NCBI GenBank assembly: GCA_025765615.1
Contig: JAIVFJ010000247.1
Coordinates: 1 to 64,000 of the forward strand
Direction of reading: 5' to 3'
DNA: 64,000 nt
Source: Zopfochytrium polystomum
Taxonomy: Eukaryota; Chytridiomycota; Chytridiomycetes; Chytridiales; Chytridiaceae
In this document: positions 45,287 through 57,995 of the stretch, in pieces
How positions within the stretch are numbered: position 1 is the first letter of the stretch
Layout of the letters: the number at the start of each line of letters is the position of its first letter
Position numbers and translations under genes: made by a program
The notes under the pieces: model-generated
The model's database searches: none
Seen by the model: only the letters and a program-made list of their open reading frames with translations
What the model was told of the DNA's origin: nothing

Positions 45287-47089
45287 ATGACGCCGCACCC
45301 GTACGTTCGCTCGCCCCCTTCCTTCCTCCTACAGCGAACAGCAGACGCAGCAGCAGTAACTTCACTCTTCTTCCTCCCCCGACCTCGTCCTGGTTGTTCA
45401 CACAACAACAACAACGGGCTGGAACCTTCCCCCTTGTTTCCCTAGTACGCTTCGCCACTGACCACCGTTCTCCACCTCGATCTGCTTGATTTCGACTCGC
45501 TTGAACCCGAACCTCGTTCTCCCCACCTCCTCTTCTAGATCTTTGAATCCACACCCAAGTGGGGCAAGCAGGACACCATCTGCAGGCGGTTCCGAGCAGC
45601 AGTCCCCACCCAAGATCGAGCATCTCCGCCTCTCCATCAGCAACGATCCCAATCGCAATGTCGACGACAACGACGAGATCTGCATGAGCGCCACCGACTC
45701 TGCCTTTGGCGGCGTGGACGAGGATCTCTTTCGCGTTGGTGAGTGTGCCGTTCCTTGCGTGAGATGGATGTTTTCTGCTGGATCTCCAAGGAGCGAATGA
45801 CCCGACAATCCATCTCCGTATGAACAGACTTCCTGAAAGAGCTCCCTGACGAGATCGCAGTTCATGTGCTGTCCTTCTTGCCCGATCGCGAAGCCCTCCT
45901 TCTCGCTGCTCAGGTGTCTTCTCGCTGGGCTCTGATTTCCAGAGACGATAGCTTATGGCGGAGACTGTTCCTCGCCAGATGGCAACTGCCCACACCGTTT
46001 CGCACCGAGCCACACTCCATACTCCCCAAACCGCAAAGCAATCCCTCACTTGACCGTCCCTCACATCTTCCCATTCAGCAAGTACCGTGGAAATCACTCT
46101 ATATCTACCGTCAGAACCTGTGCGACAACTGGGTGACGACTGAACCCGAAGTCCTTCTTACACCGGCCACGACGACGCCGTTTACTGTATCCAGTTCGAC
46201 CCGTATTGGATCGTCTCGGGCTCCCGCGATCGCTCCATCAAAATATGGGACCACCGCGACCAATCCTGCACTCGCGAAACCCGGGGCCACTCTGGATCCG
46301 TCCTATGCCTCCAGTACGACGACCGCCAGATCGTCACCGGCTCCTCCGACTCCACCATCCGCATCTGGGACGCCGCCACGGGCGCCTGCACCGCCATCCT
46401 CCGCGGCCACGCCAACCCCGTCCTCGACGTCCGCTTCAACCGCAACCTGATCGTGTCATGCTCCAAGGACTGCACCATCAAAGTCTGGAACCGCACCACG
46501 GGCGCGCTCATCCGGTCCCTCGACGGCCACCACGCCGCCGTCAACGCTGTCCACATGCACGGCGACCACGTCGTCTCGGCGTCCGGCGACTGCATCGTCA
46601 AGATGTGGGACCTCGCCACCGGCGCGCTCGTCCGCGACTTTGTCGGCCATACTCGCGGTCTCGCGTGCGTGCAGTTTGACGGGAAGCTCGTCGTGTCCGG
46701 GTCCAACGACAAGACGATACGCGTGTGGAACGCCGCGACGGGCGCGTGCTTGCGGGTGCTGGAGGGACACACGGAGCTTGTGCGGACGCTCTGCTTTGAC
46801 GGGAAGCGGATCGTGAGCGGGAGCTACGACCTCACGATCAAGGTTTGGGACATTGAGACTGGCGCCATGCTGCATTCGTTGGAGCGCGTGCACACGAGTT
46901 GGATTTTTCACGTGCAGATGGACGCATCGAAGATCATCAGCGCGAGCCAGGTAATTTCCATGGCTTGTTTTCTTTTCGGTGACGTCGATGAGTCTTCAAC
47001 GCACTTCTTTCCGTCCTGGCACCGAATAGGACAAGAGAATTGCAATCTGGAACTTTGGTCACGACGTTCCCTACGCAAGCGATTTTTGA
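45287..47089 (+). CDS. F-box/WD40 protein
   Basis: Likely substrate receptor of an SCF ubiquitin ligase (Met30/Fbw7/beta-TrCP type). Exons: 45287-45300, 45539-45738, 45828-46950, 47030-47089. F-box: FLKELPDEIAVHVLSFLPDR ... LISRDDSLWRRLFLARW. Seven WD40 repeats follow, beginning GHDDAVYCIQFD and each ending in an I/V-K-I/V/M-W-D/N element; the seventh is completed by the short last exon (DKRIAIWNFGHD). About 465 residues. Exon 3 is one base short: near 46150, between EPEVLL and TGHDDAVYC, a base must be added for the WD40 frame to follow the F-box frame, and all later phases then agree. Either a sequence error or a disabling deletion. Confidence 0.88.
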
Positions 47090-47602
47090 CAGCTTCTATT
47101 CTTAATTTATCACCGCGCAGTGCAATCGGGGTCGTATTATTGTGTTGTTGTGTTCTCTCTTTTCTTTTTTTCCTACTTTGCCTACTTCAACGCACTCATG
47201 CCTCCATTTTCCCTTTTGATTCGTAGTTTTCAATCTCATTTTTCGCTAAGCGAGTTCTTCACATCTTTGTTCGATAGTCTTAGAAGGCAACAAGAAAGAG
47301 TATGGTCTTGAATCACACAGGAGTGGTGTGGTGGAGATGCCTGACGACCCTGTAAGTCCGTAGTGCATGGGGTGGGTTTGCTGAGGTGATACCTGGACGT
47401 AGTCTATGACGGTGCACCGTTGATGGTGCTTTCTCTTCCCTTCGGCCCTTCGGGGCTGGAACAATATAAAAAATAAAAAAAATAAAAATAAAAATTTGTT
47501 TGATAGCCTTAGACGAAAAATGAAAAAAAAAAAGCAACAGAAAACGGACATCCACAGCGGGAGTCGGCTCATCCATACGAAGACCTTCGAGGAATTGACG
47601 AG
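47090..47602. other. Convergent intergenic region
   Basis: Between the stop codons of the F-box gene (plus) and the F-BAR gene (minus). A/T-rich with AAATAAAA-type words near 47465-47495 that could serve as polyadenylation signals. A short palindrome CCCTTCGGCCCTTCGGGG lies near 47440-47456. No gene. Confidence 0.5.
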
Positions 47603-49982
47603 CTATGCAGCTTCGGTGTAATTCCTGTAGAGCATCAATGAGAATACTTTGAGAGAGCTACTGGAGCTTACCCAGGAATGAAACCTTCCTTCCAGACGCC
47701 ACCGACGAAAAGCTTGGCCTTCCACCACCTGTTCATCATTCCCCAGTGTAAGCGCGGGGTAATTGCGAGAAACTCATGCAGTGCAGCAAGCTGGAAAAAA
47801 AAAAAAAAATCCCGCAACTCTCACCCGTCGTCCTGCTTCTCCAAAACCTCGAGCACGTCCCCCGCCGCCGCCGACAGCTCCTGCGACCCGGGCGCCGCCT
47901 CAAAGTCGTACATCATCCGCACCCGGCCCGGCCCGGACGCCGCCGTGCTCCACTCCTTGGCGACCGCCTTGGACGACTGGAGCACGTTCAGACTCGCTTT
48001 GCGCGGGGACGCCGCGAATCCGCTGCTGCCGCCGACTCCGCCGGCGCCGCCAGAGAGGCTTTCGTTCGATCCGCCGGAACCCGCCGCCGCCGCGCCGTTC
48101 GCGCCGGCGGGGCTTTCCACCAGCACGCCTCCGTTCGCCGTCGCGCTCTCCGCCGCCGTCGGCGAAGACACCCCACCGGCGTCCGGCGCGATCGTCGGGA
48201 AGCAATGCACGGGCGACGGGACGGGCTGTATCGACTTACCCGCGAGGTGCGCGGGCAGGTCCGGCGGCGGCTGGTTGTCGATGGACGCGACGAACGCCTC
48301 GAGCCGGTGCCGGCGGAGGCCGAGGTTGTCGAGGCGGACGGAGAGGACAGCGGTTTGGGTGTTGAGCTCGTCGAGGTTTTTGGGATCTTTGTTGGGCTGC
48401 GCGGGGTGAGGTTGTTGGAGGGATGGGCGGGGCTGGGTTAGAGAAAACGGACGCGGAAGGTTGACGCAGATGCAACAAAGGTTGGGAAACCTTTTGGTGG
48501 TAAGTATGGAGGAGAAGCTCGACGGCCTGTCTCTTCTTTTCGAGGTCGTACTGGTCGCGTTCGAGCGCTTTGATGCGTTCTACGGCGGCGCGTCGGCCTT
48601 TCTTTGGTGGCATGGCCAGGATGGTGTCATCGTTGTCCTGTGCCCGCAAGCAACGCTGTTAAGCCAAAAAAAAACCCGGATGGAACACAACCGAAACCGA
48701 TTAACCTTGTCCATCAGCCGTTCCGACTCCGTCCGCGCAAGCGTCCTCGCCGTCGCCGGCCTCTTCACCGTCATATCCTTCGCCGACTAATGAACGAAAT
48801 GCAAGCATCAGCATTCAATCCATCCACATAAAGCAAATAGTACCAAACTCAAACGCACCGCCTTCTCCTCAAAAAGGTAGTCTGGCGGAACCGGCTCGCC
48901 CGTCTTCAAATTCGATATCAACAGCTCCGAGTCGCGCTCCGCAGACATTTGCTGAACGGCCGCCGACAGGTTTTCGTGTCCTTCGATCGTCGTTGGAATC
49001 ACTGTGGATAGAAGCTCGTGGTACTTTACGAGGGCCACGCGCGTTGCGCGAACGTTGAAGTTTTCGTTGTTTGTTTGCACGTCCTTGTTGTTTTTTATTC
49101 CAGTGAGAGGGGCGAGTTTGAAATTCAACTATCGGCATATCCATGAATGAAGTGGCATTTAAACTTACTCGTAGGATGTTGGGAAGAAAGTTTGTGTAGT
49201 GGTTGTTCTTCTTTTCATTCGTTTCCCCTTCAGGTATTTCTCGCATCAAAACTCAGGCGCAGAAGAAATGGATGTCTCTCACCGATGCACTTTTGGTATG
49301 CTTCCATCGCGTCGGTGGCTAAAAGCGCACGCTTGTCGGACTCTGCCTTGGCCTGTTTCACGACGGGGTCAGCGATTAAACTAATTTTCATGTGCGATTG
49401 ACCTCACCGCTTCGATCTCCTTGTCGGTTGCTTTCGTGTTCTTTGAAATTTTCTCGAACGCACTCCTCGCTGCTTCCATGGTCTTCTTTTCCACCTCGAA
49501 TCTCTCTCGGCTCTGTGCTTCGACACACGTTTGAGAGATACTGAAAAGAGCTCATGTTCAAGCTCCTTACCCGATCCAACGTCGTGAGCTGCTTTTGCAT
49601 CTCGAGGTTCGCCTTTCTAATTTCCATGCTGCGCGAGTACTCCAGCTCGATCTCGGCGCGCTTCTTCATAAACTCGTTGATCCCGTGCATGAAGCGGACG
49701 CCCTCCGAGACGAACTCTTCGACCTCGTGCCATTGGTCCTGTGTGGACAGCCGCAGGCAAACGTTGATGGGATGATGCACGGTCGGGAATTGGAGAAGGG
49801 GGAGGGTACCGGTCGGGTGAGAGATGAGACGAAGTGGGGCTGTTCAGAATTGTTTGGACTCGGCGTGTGGGATTGATGTTTCCTCAACGCCTCTGAAAGA
49901 AATACGAAAGGAGGCGCAACCAGATCGGCGAGCTCGCTTTCACGCTCAACTGCCTTACCCACAGCTCAGTTCCGAAAGTCAT
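47603..49982 (-). CDS. F-BAR and SH3 domain protein (Bzz1/Toca-like)
   Basis: Curves membranes and links them to actin assembly at endocytic sites. The first exon 49982-49959 (MTFGTELW) joins 49738-49571 (DQWHEVEEFVSEGVRFMHG ... LTTLDR), the start of an F-BAR domain, and continues through several exons: FEVEKKTMEAARSAFEKISK (49500-49400), AKAESDKRALLATDAMEAYQK (49360-49290), LVKYHELLSTVIPTTIEG (about 49030), a coiled region VERIKALERDQYDLEKKRQA (about 48560), and a Gly/Ala/Ser-rich linker. The SH3 domain is assembled from three exons: VRMMYDFEAAPGSQELSA to 47825, WWKAKLFVGGVWKEGFIPG (47728-47672) and NYTEAA-stop (47624-47603). Exon phases agree at every junction checked, and no damage was found. 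Family members often have two SH3 domains; one is seen here. Confidence 0.88.
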
Positions 49983-50338
49983 AGTCGGTCTGGTGAGTTT
50001 TCGTACGGTGCTATTCGTTTGGCTCTTTTTTAGTGTTTCTGGAAGAAAGTTCTGTGGGCGTGATGCTTGCCACGATCAATTCCCACCGACTGAGCGAGAA
50101 CACGGCGATCCGTTGAGGGAAATAAAAGTATCTTCAACCAAATGGAACGCGCTCGGTTCTCCACAGATTCAAACCTGTAATCCAAACAAAGGAAAGGACT
50201 TTAGCAGAGTGCCGCTTCTGCCAACAAGACTTCGCAATGGGCCAAGGTTCAAAAATAATAGTCCTGTTTGCATGGGAAAGGCCTTTTGGATTTCAATAAT
50301 AGCTATACTTTATTAAAAGGCTTGGTTGCTGTTGCTAC
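49983..50338. other. Intergenic region upstream of the F-BAR gene
   Basis: Promoter side of the F-BAR gene and 3' side of the tandem membrane-protein array. Nothing specific seen. Confidence 0.4.
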
Positions 50339-51700
50339 TTTACACTTTCTGGCTGGTGCTCTCAGACCTCGATCGCGACATTGACTGCTTGATCAAATCG
50401 GATTGAGTGCTTGTGGTCCGCTTCTGCATTACCGAAACGAGCTTGCGGACTCGATCACAGTCAGTGAGCAGTATGATAAGGAGCATCGGGTAAGTAATCG
50501 TGGTGAAAATCCTGAGGAAGGGTGTTAATTTGGATCATCAGGCCACTTGGCTGCGTTCACGATCCCTCATGCCTACCAAGCTGATGGATGAGCGTGTTAG
50601 TAGTGAATAAACCTAAAGACACTTCTGCCCAACCTTGCGTTCCGTCGAAAAACCATCCACCTGATATATTCTATTTCGTTAGAGAAGTGCAACCTTTAGA
50701 ACTATCGAGTATCCCACCGGCCGTCATAAAAAACAAAAAGATCGTCCCTGAGTACAAGATGCACCGCGTCACACAATCGGCGTACACCAAAACCCCCACT
50801 TTCGCGTTGTTCATCTCGCGCATGACAGCGATGATTCGATATTGTGACGCGCCAAAAAGCAATGTCTCCATAACGCAATTGTACGTTGCCGTGGCGATGG
50901 ATAGGTTTACTTGGACCTGACTCTGTTGGATTTTTGGTGTCAATGAGAATAAATTGGGACCCAGGAGCAAAGATCTTCACCGTTGCTCCGCCTGGCAGCT
51001 CAAACATAGAAATATCTGATCAAGGTAAAATTTTGAGAATCTCGGCTGGGCAGGAACAAGCTGAAACAAATACCGGATCTGTGGGCGACTCGTCCGTCAA
51101 AGTAGAGCGATGGATTTAGAAAACTCACGCGTGTAGTGCAAATTCAACGAAAGCGACTATTGAGGCGGCAATCCACAAAAGATTTTTTTTCGAAGGAATC
51201 ATCAACAGCAACGCTCTGTATGATGTGTGGTATGAGAGAAGAGCAAACTATAAAATACGAGTGCTTGTGAGTATATGAAAGTCACTTTGAAGGACAGGAC
51301 GCGACTCGACGATTTATACCTCTAGAGCCATGCAAACTCACAAAATTAGCGAAAAGAGTCAGTAAGAAAGTCTCTGTTTTCGTAACTAGAACCCGCTCAT
51401 ACTCACACGCAGGGCCTAAGTACAAGTGCGGTAAAAGATACAGTTGATCGTCGGAGAACGTAGTACCGTCGAGGACGGCATAGAATACGTTATAGATGAC
51501 ATTAAGTGCGAGGACACCCCAAATCGACGCTTGAAGGTTGCGATCGTCGATACGCGAGATCTGCTCGCGGAATGCGCCTGCCTGCGTTTTGGTTGACCGA
51601 TCACGATCACGACTGGTGCAGCGGTGAACTTACAACGACAACTGTTAGAAGTACACCAGCAATGTCCTCGTTGCACCCTCTGAGATTTGGAAGCTGTTGA
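50339..51700 (-). CDS. Multi-pass membrane protein, tandem copy 1
   Basis: Not recognised. Spliced on the minus strand from GCNEDIAGVLLTVVV (about 51690) through AGAFREQISRIDDRNLQASI and WGVLALNVIYNVFYAVLDG, then LLLMIPSKKNLLWIAAS, SIATATYNCVMETLLFGASQ, YADCVTRCILYSGTIFLFFM and ITYPMLLIILLTDCDRVRKL, ending KQSMSRSRSESTSQKV near 50339. About six or seven hydrophobic helices, a Ser-rich cytosolic tail and a conserved order suggest a seven-helix receptor-like fold, which is inference. Small exons of 60-200 nt are separated by short introns. Close relative of the next two copies. Confidence 0.6.
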
Positions 51701-51825
51701 TCAGCCCCGCGACGCGTTCGCGGCCAACCAACTGTCTTCCTTACGTGGAACTGGACATTTTTTTTTCCGCCTCTCAGAAAATAAAATAATGGCAACAATA
51801 TTGTTATTTTTCCGCGATTCGTTAC

Positions 51826-53160
51826 AGCCTTGCACTGTTGACTTGAGACCTCCCTCCCAATGTTGTATCTTTTAGCAGACCGGAATGAACGCTTGATGTC
51901 CGCTTCTGCATTTCCGAGACGAGCTTGCGGACACGATCGCAATCAGTCAGAAGCACAATCAGCATCATTGGGTAAGAAATGACTCCAAAAATCCTATCAG
52001 AAGGTTAAGCATCGTGATACACAAGGATTAGGACTTAGCACCATGCTGGATCAGACGAACGATTATTAAGAGTTTTAGCTATTGCTTGCCGATGATCGAG
52101 AGCCCACTCCTCACCTGGCATAGAATCGTAGAACCATCCTCCTGATTGTTTTTGAACAGAATCAAGTGAGCCCAATCGATGCACAATTCCTTTCGCAGTT
52201 GATAAAGCAATCATACCTGCGGTCATGAAGAATAACAACATCGACCCCGAATACAAGAAGCATCGAACGATACAATCGAAGTACACCCAAAATCCAACCT
52301 TCGCATTGTTCATCTCCCGCATCACTGTGACTATTCGGTACTGCGAAGCACAGAAGAAGAACGTTTCCATGATGCAATTATACGATGCTGTGGTGATGGA
52401 CAGCTTCACTTGTATCGGATTCTGCTGAAAGTATGAAAGGAGGTTTAACTATTATGAAGTCTTACCGTGGGGCCATCTGGCAGTGCATAAATGGCCAGAT
52501 CTGATGAAGATTCGAGCTTTCAGAGTCATGATGGACACGAAAGAGCAAAGTACCTGATCTGTGAGGAAGTTGTTCGTGAGTCATGTCAGCCGCAAAATCC
52601 TCGTACTCACGAGTGAAGAGCCAACTCAACCAGCGCAAACAAGGACGCGGCAATCCACAAAACCTGCTTTCTCGAAGGAATCATAAGCAAAAGCGCTCTG
52701 TAAGAGGTGTGGTATGAAAGTAGCGCAAACTGAACGCATTGAGTAAAGGGGTTTCGAGATCAGCTTTGTAACAATCAAGGTAGTGAAGGCACCTCCAGTC
52801 CCATGCAAACTACGAGGCACAGTACAAAAGTTATCGAAGCGATCTGATCATTTTAGCGCGTAGAAAATTGACCTACTTGTGGGTGCCCAGTACAAATTCG
52901 ATAGAAGATCTTGTTGGTCTTCAGTAAATGTAAGCCCATCAAAGAAGGCATAGAACAGGTTGTTAAGTAGATTAAGGGCCAAGACGGTCCAGATCGACGC
53001 TTGGAGGTGGCGATCATCGATCCGTGACATCTGCTCGCGGAAGGCGCCAGCCTAGAAGTGGAAAGAGCGTGATTATTGGACACGAGGGGAAGTTGTCTCC
53101 CTCACGATCACGACGGTAAGGAGTATCCCAGCGATATCTTCGTTGCAGCCTCTGCGTATC
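51826..53160 (-). CDS. Multi-pass membrane protein, tandem copy 2
   Basis: Same exon order as copy 1: GCNEDIAGILLTVVIV (near 53150), AGAFREQMSRIDDRHLQASI, LLNNLFYAFFDGLTFTEDQQ, LLLMIPSRKQVLWIAASLFA, SITTASYNCIMETFFFCASQ, MREMNNAKVGFWVYFDCIVR, CFLYSGSMLLFFMTAGM and IFGVISYPMMLIVLLTDCDR, with a different C-terminal tail (VHSGLLKDTTLGGRSQVNS) stopping near 51826. Only about 130 bases separate it from the first recognised exon of copy 1, so promoter space is tight. Function unknown. Confidence 0.6.
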
Positions 53161-53589
53161 GAGTAGAAATAATTAGAAAGCCTCGTAGCTTTGTCGGCAA
53201 GGGAGGGGCTCTTCAAATGCCGTCGTACACTGAGCTAGACATAAGAGGGAACGAACGATCTAAAAATTCGATAATAAACGCGCAAAATAGCGAACAAAAC
53301 GCGTTCGGTTTTGACATGCCTTGATTACGGCCCCACACTTCCAACCAATATTTACGTCGCGGGTGGGCGAGAAGGTTGAAATGATCATGTGAACGCAAGG
53401 GCACAGGCGCACCATTACCAAAACTCGGATATTCTGCTGAGCAAGACTGGTTTGCGATAATCAAATTGCAACGGTACAAACAGTAAATGAAATGCACAGG
53501 ATCTTTAACTTAATAAAGCGCTTATGGACTAACAAATTTGGCCCTCTCCTTCACATGATCACATTGCCGGAGTCTGCTCACAAACTTAG

Positions 53590-54080
53590 ATCTGATTTAT
53601 GTGAGAAAGACTGAGAAGCGGCTGGCTGTTTCTGCATCTCCGAAAGGAGTTTACGAACACCATCGCAATCAGTGAACAGCACAATCAGCATCAGTATTGG
53701 GTGATCGTGGTGAAAATCCTATGACGAATTGGTTATGACACTTGCTGAATCAGCTCGCCTCTACAACCAAACGATACGGCATGCTGATGGAACAGAATAG
53801 ATGTTTCGGGAACTGGTTGATATGTTCTCGGGCTTCAAAAGGAGTTTTCCCGGATGCAGGATCTAAAAACCATCCTCTTGTTAAAATGACTTCTTAGTGA
53901 ACCGAAAATGGTGCGGTTTGCGTGCTCCGACTTACCCTGCAAAGTGACATTGATGGAAGCAAAGGAAGCTGCAATGATCCAGTTGAAACGCAGCGTGGAA
54001 ACACGATCAACAGCGTCCGGTAGGTCGAGTGAAACATTAAAATATCTTGTGAGCGGGTTTCAGGGCATCAGAAAGATAAT
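53590..54080 (-). pseudogene. Multi-pass membrane protein, tandem copy 3 (relic)
   Basis: Only parts of the family remain: an LLMIPSTLRFNWIIAASFAS-like segment (near 53990) and a last-exon piece containing LFTDCDGVRKLLSEMQK (near 53640). The central helices are missing and frames are broken. It lies between copy 2 and the HID1 promoter. The stretch 53160-53590 has no recognised coding sequence. Confidence 0.5.
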
Positions 54081-54274
54081 TTGAGTATATTCATGCAGAG
54101 AGAATGAACCACCAAATCCTGCATACTCATACAGATCGAATCTAGTGCTGGTCCACATCAGCCAGTCATTAAAACGCGTCGGAATCTCCCGCCCATTATT
54201 GGGTTTGTGGATCTGAAGAACCTGCTTTTATTGGCGGGCGGTGGGGAAAGCCAAAGAAATTGACGACGACAACA

Positions 54275-57200
54275 ATGGGTGCCACCGAGAGCACGCTTGC
54301 GTTTCGCAAGAACGTCTTTGCCTTGTTCGAGCAGAGGGTAAGAGCCAGAGCGAGCAGCGAGCGGGCGGCGACGGCGGCGGGCGTGAAGAAACACGGATCG
54401 CGCAGATCGCGGACTGGATCGGCCTCCCGCGGGGATGCGAAAAACTTTTACCGACGATCGCGGGCTCGCCGGAGGCGATCTGCCGCTGTCGCTGTCTGCG
54501 GATCGCGATTTGCAGTGCAATAGCCATCTGCTGACGTTTGCTCGCGCAGAACCTGTCGGACGACGAGTTTTTCGCCCAATTCTACCAGCTCCCGACGAAC
54601 GCGGAGGAGATCTTCAACCTCTTCTCCCCCAAGGACATTCGCTTTGTCAGAGACTCGGCCCCCGAGAACCTGCAGACCCTATGCAAAAAGGTGAAAACCA
54701 GTCGTTCGCTTTCGAATGTGACAACCCCAACGTGCGATCGCTTGACGGGGCGCATCTCAAAACTCGCCTAACTTTCGCCACTCGATCCCACCACAGCTGA
54801 GCGCGCGGATCTTTCGATTTACATCTCTTGAAACAGCCCCGACGAAAGAAGACATTCGCGACGTGTTGAACTGCTCGCGGATCCTCACGCGCATCGTGCC
54901 GTACATTTTCGAGACGGCGACGTCGGAAAACCTCGCTGAGACCATCTTTTGGACGCGCAGCAGCGACGCGGCAGATGCGGTGGACGACCGGTTGGGACCG
55001 AAGCTGATTCGATCCGTCGTGCAGTTGCTGTTTTACAAAGGGTGAGGAGGAAGAGCCGGCATGAAGGTGCCCCGGATTTCTGACTGGCGTATTGTCGGAA
55101 AGCTTGACTCTTCCAGACTCAGTCTCGAAGGACCCTGGGGTGCGTTACGTTATTTGGGACAAGGGTGTTGGCGCGTCGGCAGCCCCATCAGCACCTGCAG
55201 CCATCATTGCGAACCGCATCGAAGTTCTCCGGCTGTTTCTTGCGCTTCTGTCTTCGGGGATGTACCATCCGGCGGCGACGTCTATGAAAGTCGTAAACAA
55301 GTGGGCAGTGACGGTCGGAACGGGTCTGGAGAAAAAGGCAGTTTTGACGTTGCTGTGCTCGCTTCTGAACGTGCCTTGCAATTACGACCCCGTAGGCTGG
55401 GGCCTCATTCCATACAATCATGTGAGTTCTTACTGCGATGCTTTACCTTTCGCTGGCCCCCACCACTTGTCAACGATGGTACCCATTCAGGTCTTTTTCA
55501 CGGATTCGCATGAACAACTGGTTACGCTCTGTCTCGAGACGCTCATTGTGCTTTTGGACTTTGGTGGGGGTGCGCCACTGACGAGGCGGCAATCGATCTC
55601 AGTTCACGCTGAAGTAACGTAAGGGCTTCTTTCGCGCCTACCACGCACTGTCATATCTTACGTCTTTCATTTAGAGGCGAGGACGGCAACCCTACAGTAA
55701 CCTCTGACACCACAAACCCTGACACGCCAAAGGAAGCGGCTGTGGTGAGCTGATTTGGTATCATAAAAGCCTAACTTGCGTGCTTCCAGCCGAATTCCGG
55801 GAACAACGATTTTCGTCTGTACGCCGCGAAACTTCACCGTGTCGAAGACTTTCGCTTCATGATGGATGGAATCTGCCGAGCGTTGAAAAACCCCCTCGAT
55901 GTGAGCGCAAAATTTTTAGATATTGAGTCTGACAAAGCAAGCCAGACTGCGAACACTTACCTTCCTGGTGCAAACAAACGAATATCGATACACACTGAAG
56001 TTCTCATGCTGTTCTGGGAGCTGATGGACGTTAACGAGGTGACACTAGTTTGCCGACAAGCGAGAGTCTGACGTAAAATTCTGCAGAAATTCGCGGCCTT
56101 TGCCAAATCCTCTGAAAAAATTCTTACCGTCCTCGGCGCGTTGGTTTATTTTGTCATGGAAAACAAGGGAAACTCAAGTAAGCCAACAGTACTGCACCAA
56201 CTACTGTAACGCGGATTTTTCAATTTTCCTCCTCCAGACGAGCTGGGACTGGTTCGCACTTGCTGCTTCCTACTACACATGCTGTCCCAAGATCGCGCGT
56301 TCGCTGTTCAGCTAAACACTGCATTTGACGCAAGTATTGTCGGCGTTGCATCCAAAAGCCTACCAATGTTTGCGCAAGGTAACTTTGGTGACTTTCTCTT
56401 CCTGGTACGTGTGATTGGTCGCGCGCATTTTGTTTCGAGTGTCGTAATGACTTAAACGACTGTTTCTGTGTCGTAGGCAATCCACGCGATTATCACAACT
56501 ACCTCGAAAACTCCGGTCGCAAGCCTTCACGAGAACTTCCTCATAACGCTCACGAACGTGTCGCCGTTCGTCAAATCGCTGACGGTGGTCACGGTCAACA
56601 AATTGCTCGGTCTCTTCATGTCGTTTTCAAACCCGGGCTACATGCTTTCGAACGAAACAAACCACAAGATGGTCTTTTACGTCCTCGATGTCTTCAACAA
56701 TATGGTGCAATATCAAATCACGGGTGAGTGGGAACAGAGCGGTTCGATCCTCCGATCAAAGAGCTCATCCAACTCCACACTCAATCAATTCCTGCGTGTC
56801 TCTTGAGCAAAGGCAACACCCACCTTGTGTACGCCATCGTTCGTCACAAAAACCGCTTCCACGAGCTCCACGAGATGACCTTTGAGTCCGCCACCGAAGA
56901 GCTCAACCGGCTGCGCGACCTGAAGCTGCAGCGGCTTCGTAAGTTGGAGCAGGCGGGTGTCCACGGGGACGCCTCCGCGTCGCCGACGCTCCCGCGGCAG
57001 TCTGTTTCGCCGCCGGACGAGGCGAAAGCTGCGACGGCCAATTCTACCCCGTCGACGCCCGTGCAGAACGGCGGCGGCGCGCTGCAGTCACCCGGGTCTG
57101 TGACGGGGGTCGAGGCCGCGCCAACAGCTGGTGAGACGGAAAAGAACGGTGGCGCTCCGCCGCCAGCGAGCCCAATCGACTCCTTGTCGGACAAGGCCAA

Positions 57201-57774
57201 GGGGAAGCTACCGGCCGCCGTCGTCGGCGAGAAGCCAAAGTTTGAGCCGACGATCGAATGGGTGTGTGTTCCGTCGTCTTTAACGATCGTGGGAACCTTT
57301 TTAACCAACCCACCACACACACACACACACACACACACACCGCACCCTTTCTTTCACTAATCCCAGTTCAACTACTGGAAATCTCACCTCCGCCTCCACC
57401 TCCTCCTCACCCTCGTAGACGCCCTCGGCCCGCCCATCGAGAACCTCTGCCTTACCCAAGGGCTCAACGACGACCGCAAAGTCATCGAGTACCTGCAGAG
57501 CGGGACTCTAGTCGGCCTGCTCCCTCTCCCGAACCCGATCTACATTCGAAAGTTTAGCTTCACCGAACCCGTGCGGGTGTGGTTCATGAGCTACATGTGG
57601 GGGTGCGTTTTCGTAAAGAGCACCAGCCCGTCGGGGGGCGCGGAGATGGCGAAGCTTTGCCCTGCTGTGTGGACGGGTAAGGGGAGTTGCAGATTTTGTT
57701 TGAGGTTCGTCTGGTACTGATTTGAGATTACAGGAACGAAAGTCCAGCTGTTTGGTGTGAGGTTGTCGGTGTAG
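54275..57774 (+). CDS. HID1: HID1 homologue (high-temperature-induced dauer protein 1)
   Basis: HID1 proteins are N-myristoylated peripheral Golgi proteins needed for dense-core vesicle and secretory sorting in animals. Thirteen exons (54275-54337, 54550-54690, 54797-55041, 55103-55421, 55491-55618, 55675-55744, 55790-56038, 56087-56177, 56238-56404, 56477-56723, 56813-57261, 57367-57676, 57734-57774) join in phase to 839 residues; the human protein is about 790. The N-terminus MGATESTLAFRKNVF keeps the myristoylation glycine. Conserved segments include DIRFVRDSAPENLQTL, GVRYVIWDKGVG, VEVLMLFWELMD-like TEVLMLFWELMDVN, ELGLVRTCCFLLHMLSQD, VYAIVRHKNRFHEL, GTLVGLLPLPNPIYIRKF and VWTGTKVQLFGVRL. 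A Pro/Ala/Ser-rich disordered insert lies around residues 590-690. Intact. Confidence 0.95.
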
Positions 57775-57995
57775 GCAAGAAGTGGGTGGGATGTTGTCGC
57801 GGGTGAGAAGCAAATAGGTTAAACAGCGGCCATTGTTGTGCCAAATTCGAATCAAGACTGTCTTTGTTTTGCCCGTTAAGAGTCAGTTTATTGAGAAAGA
57901 AGGTTGGGGAGGAGTGGGGCACGCGGCAACACAGCAGTGCTTCCGGCGCGCCATACACCATGATCATGCTTTACTATGAAGTCTCTTTTCATTAT

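Noticed and set aside
46110..46150. A 19-base GT-AG segment before the WD40 domain of the first F-box protein
   Set aside because: Too short to be an intron; a missing base explains the frame, since all other exon phases then agree.
54158..54520. Minus-strand frames opposite the first HID1 exon
   Set aside because: They are shadows of the HID1 leader and exon; Arg/Ser-rich with no recognisable domain.
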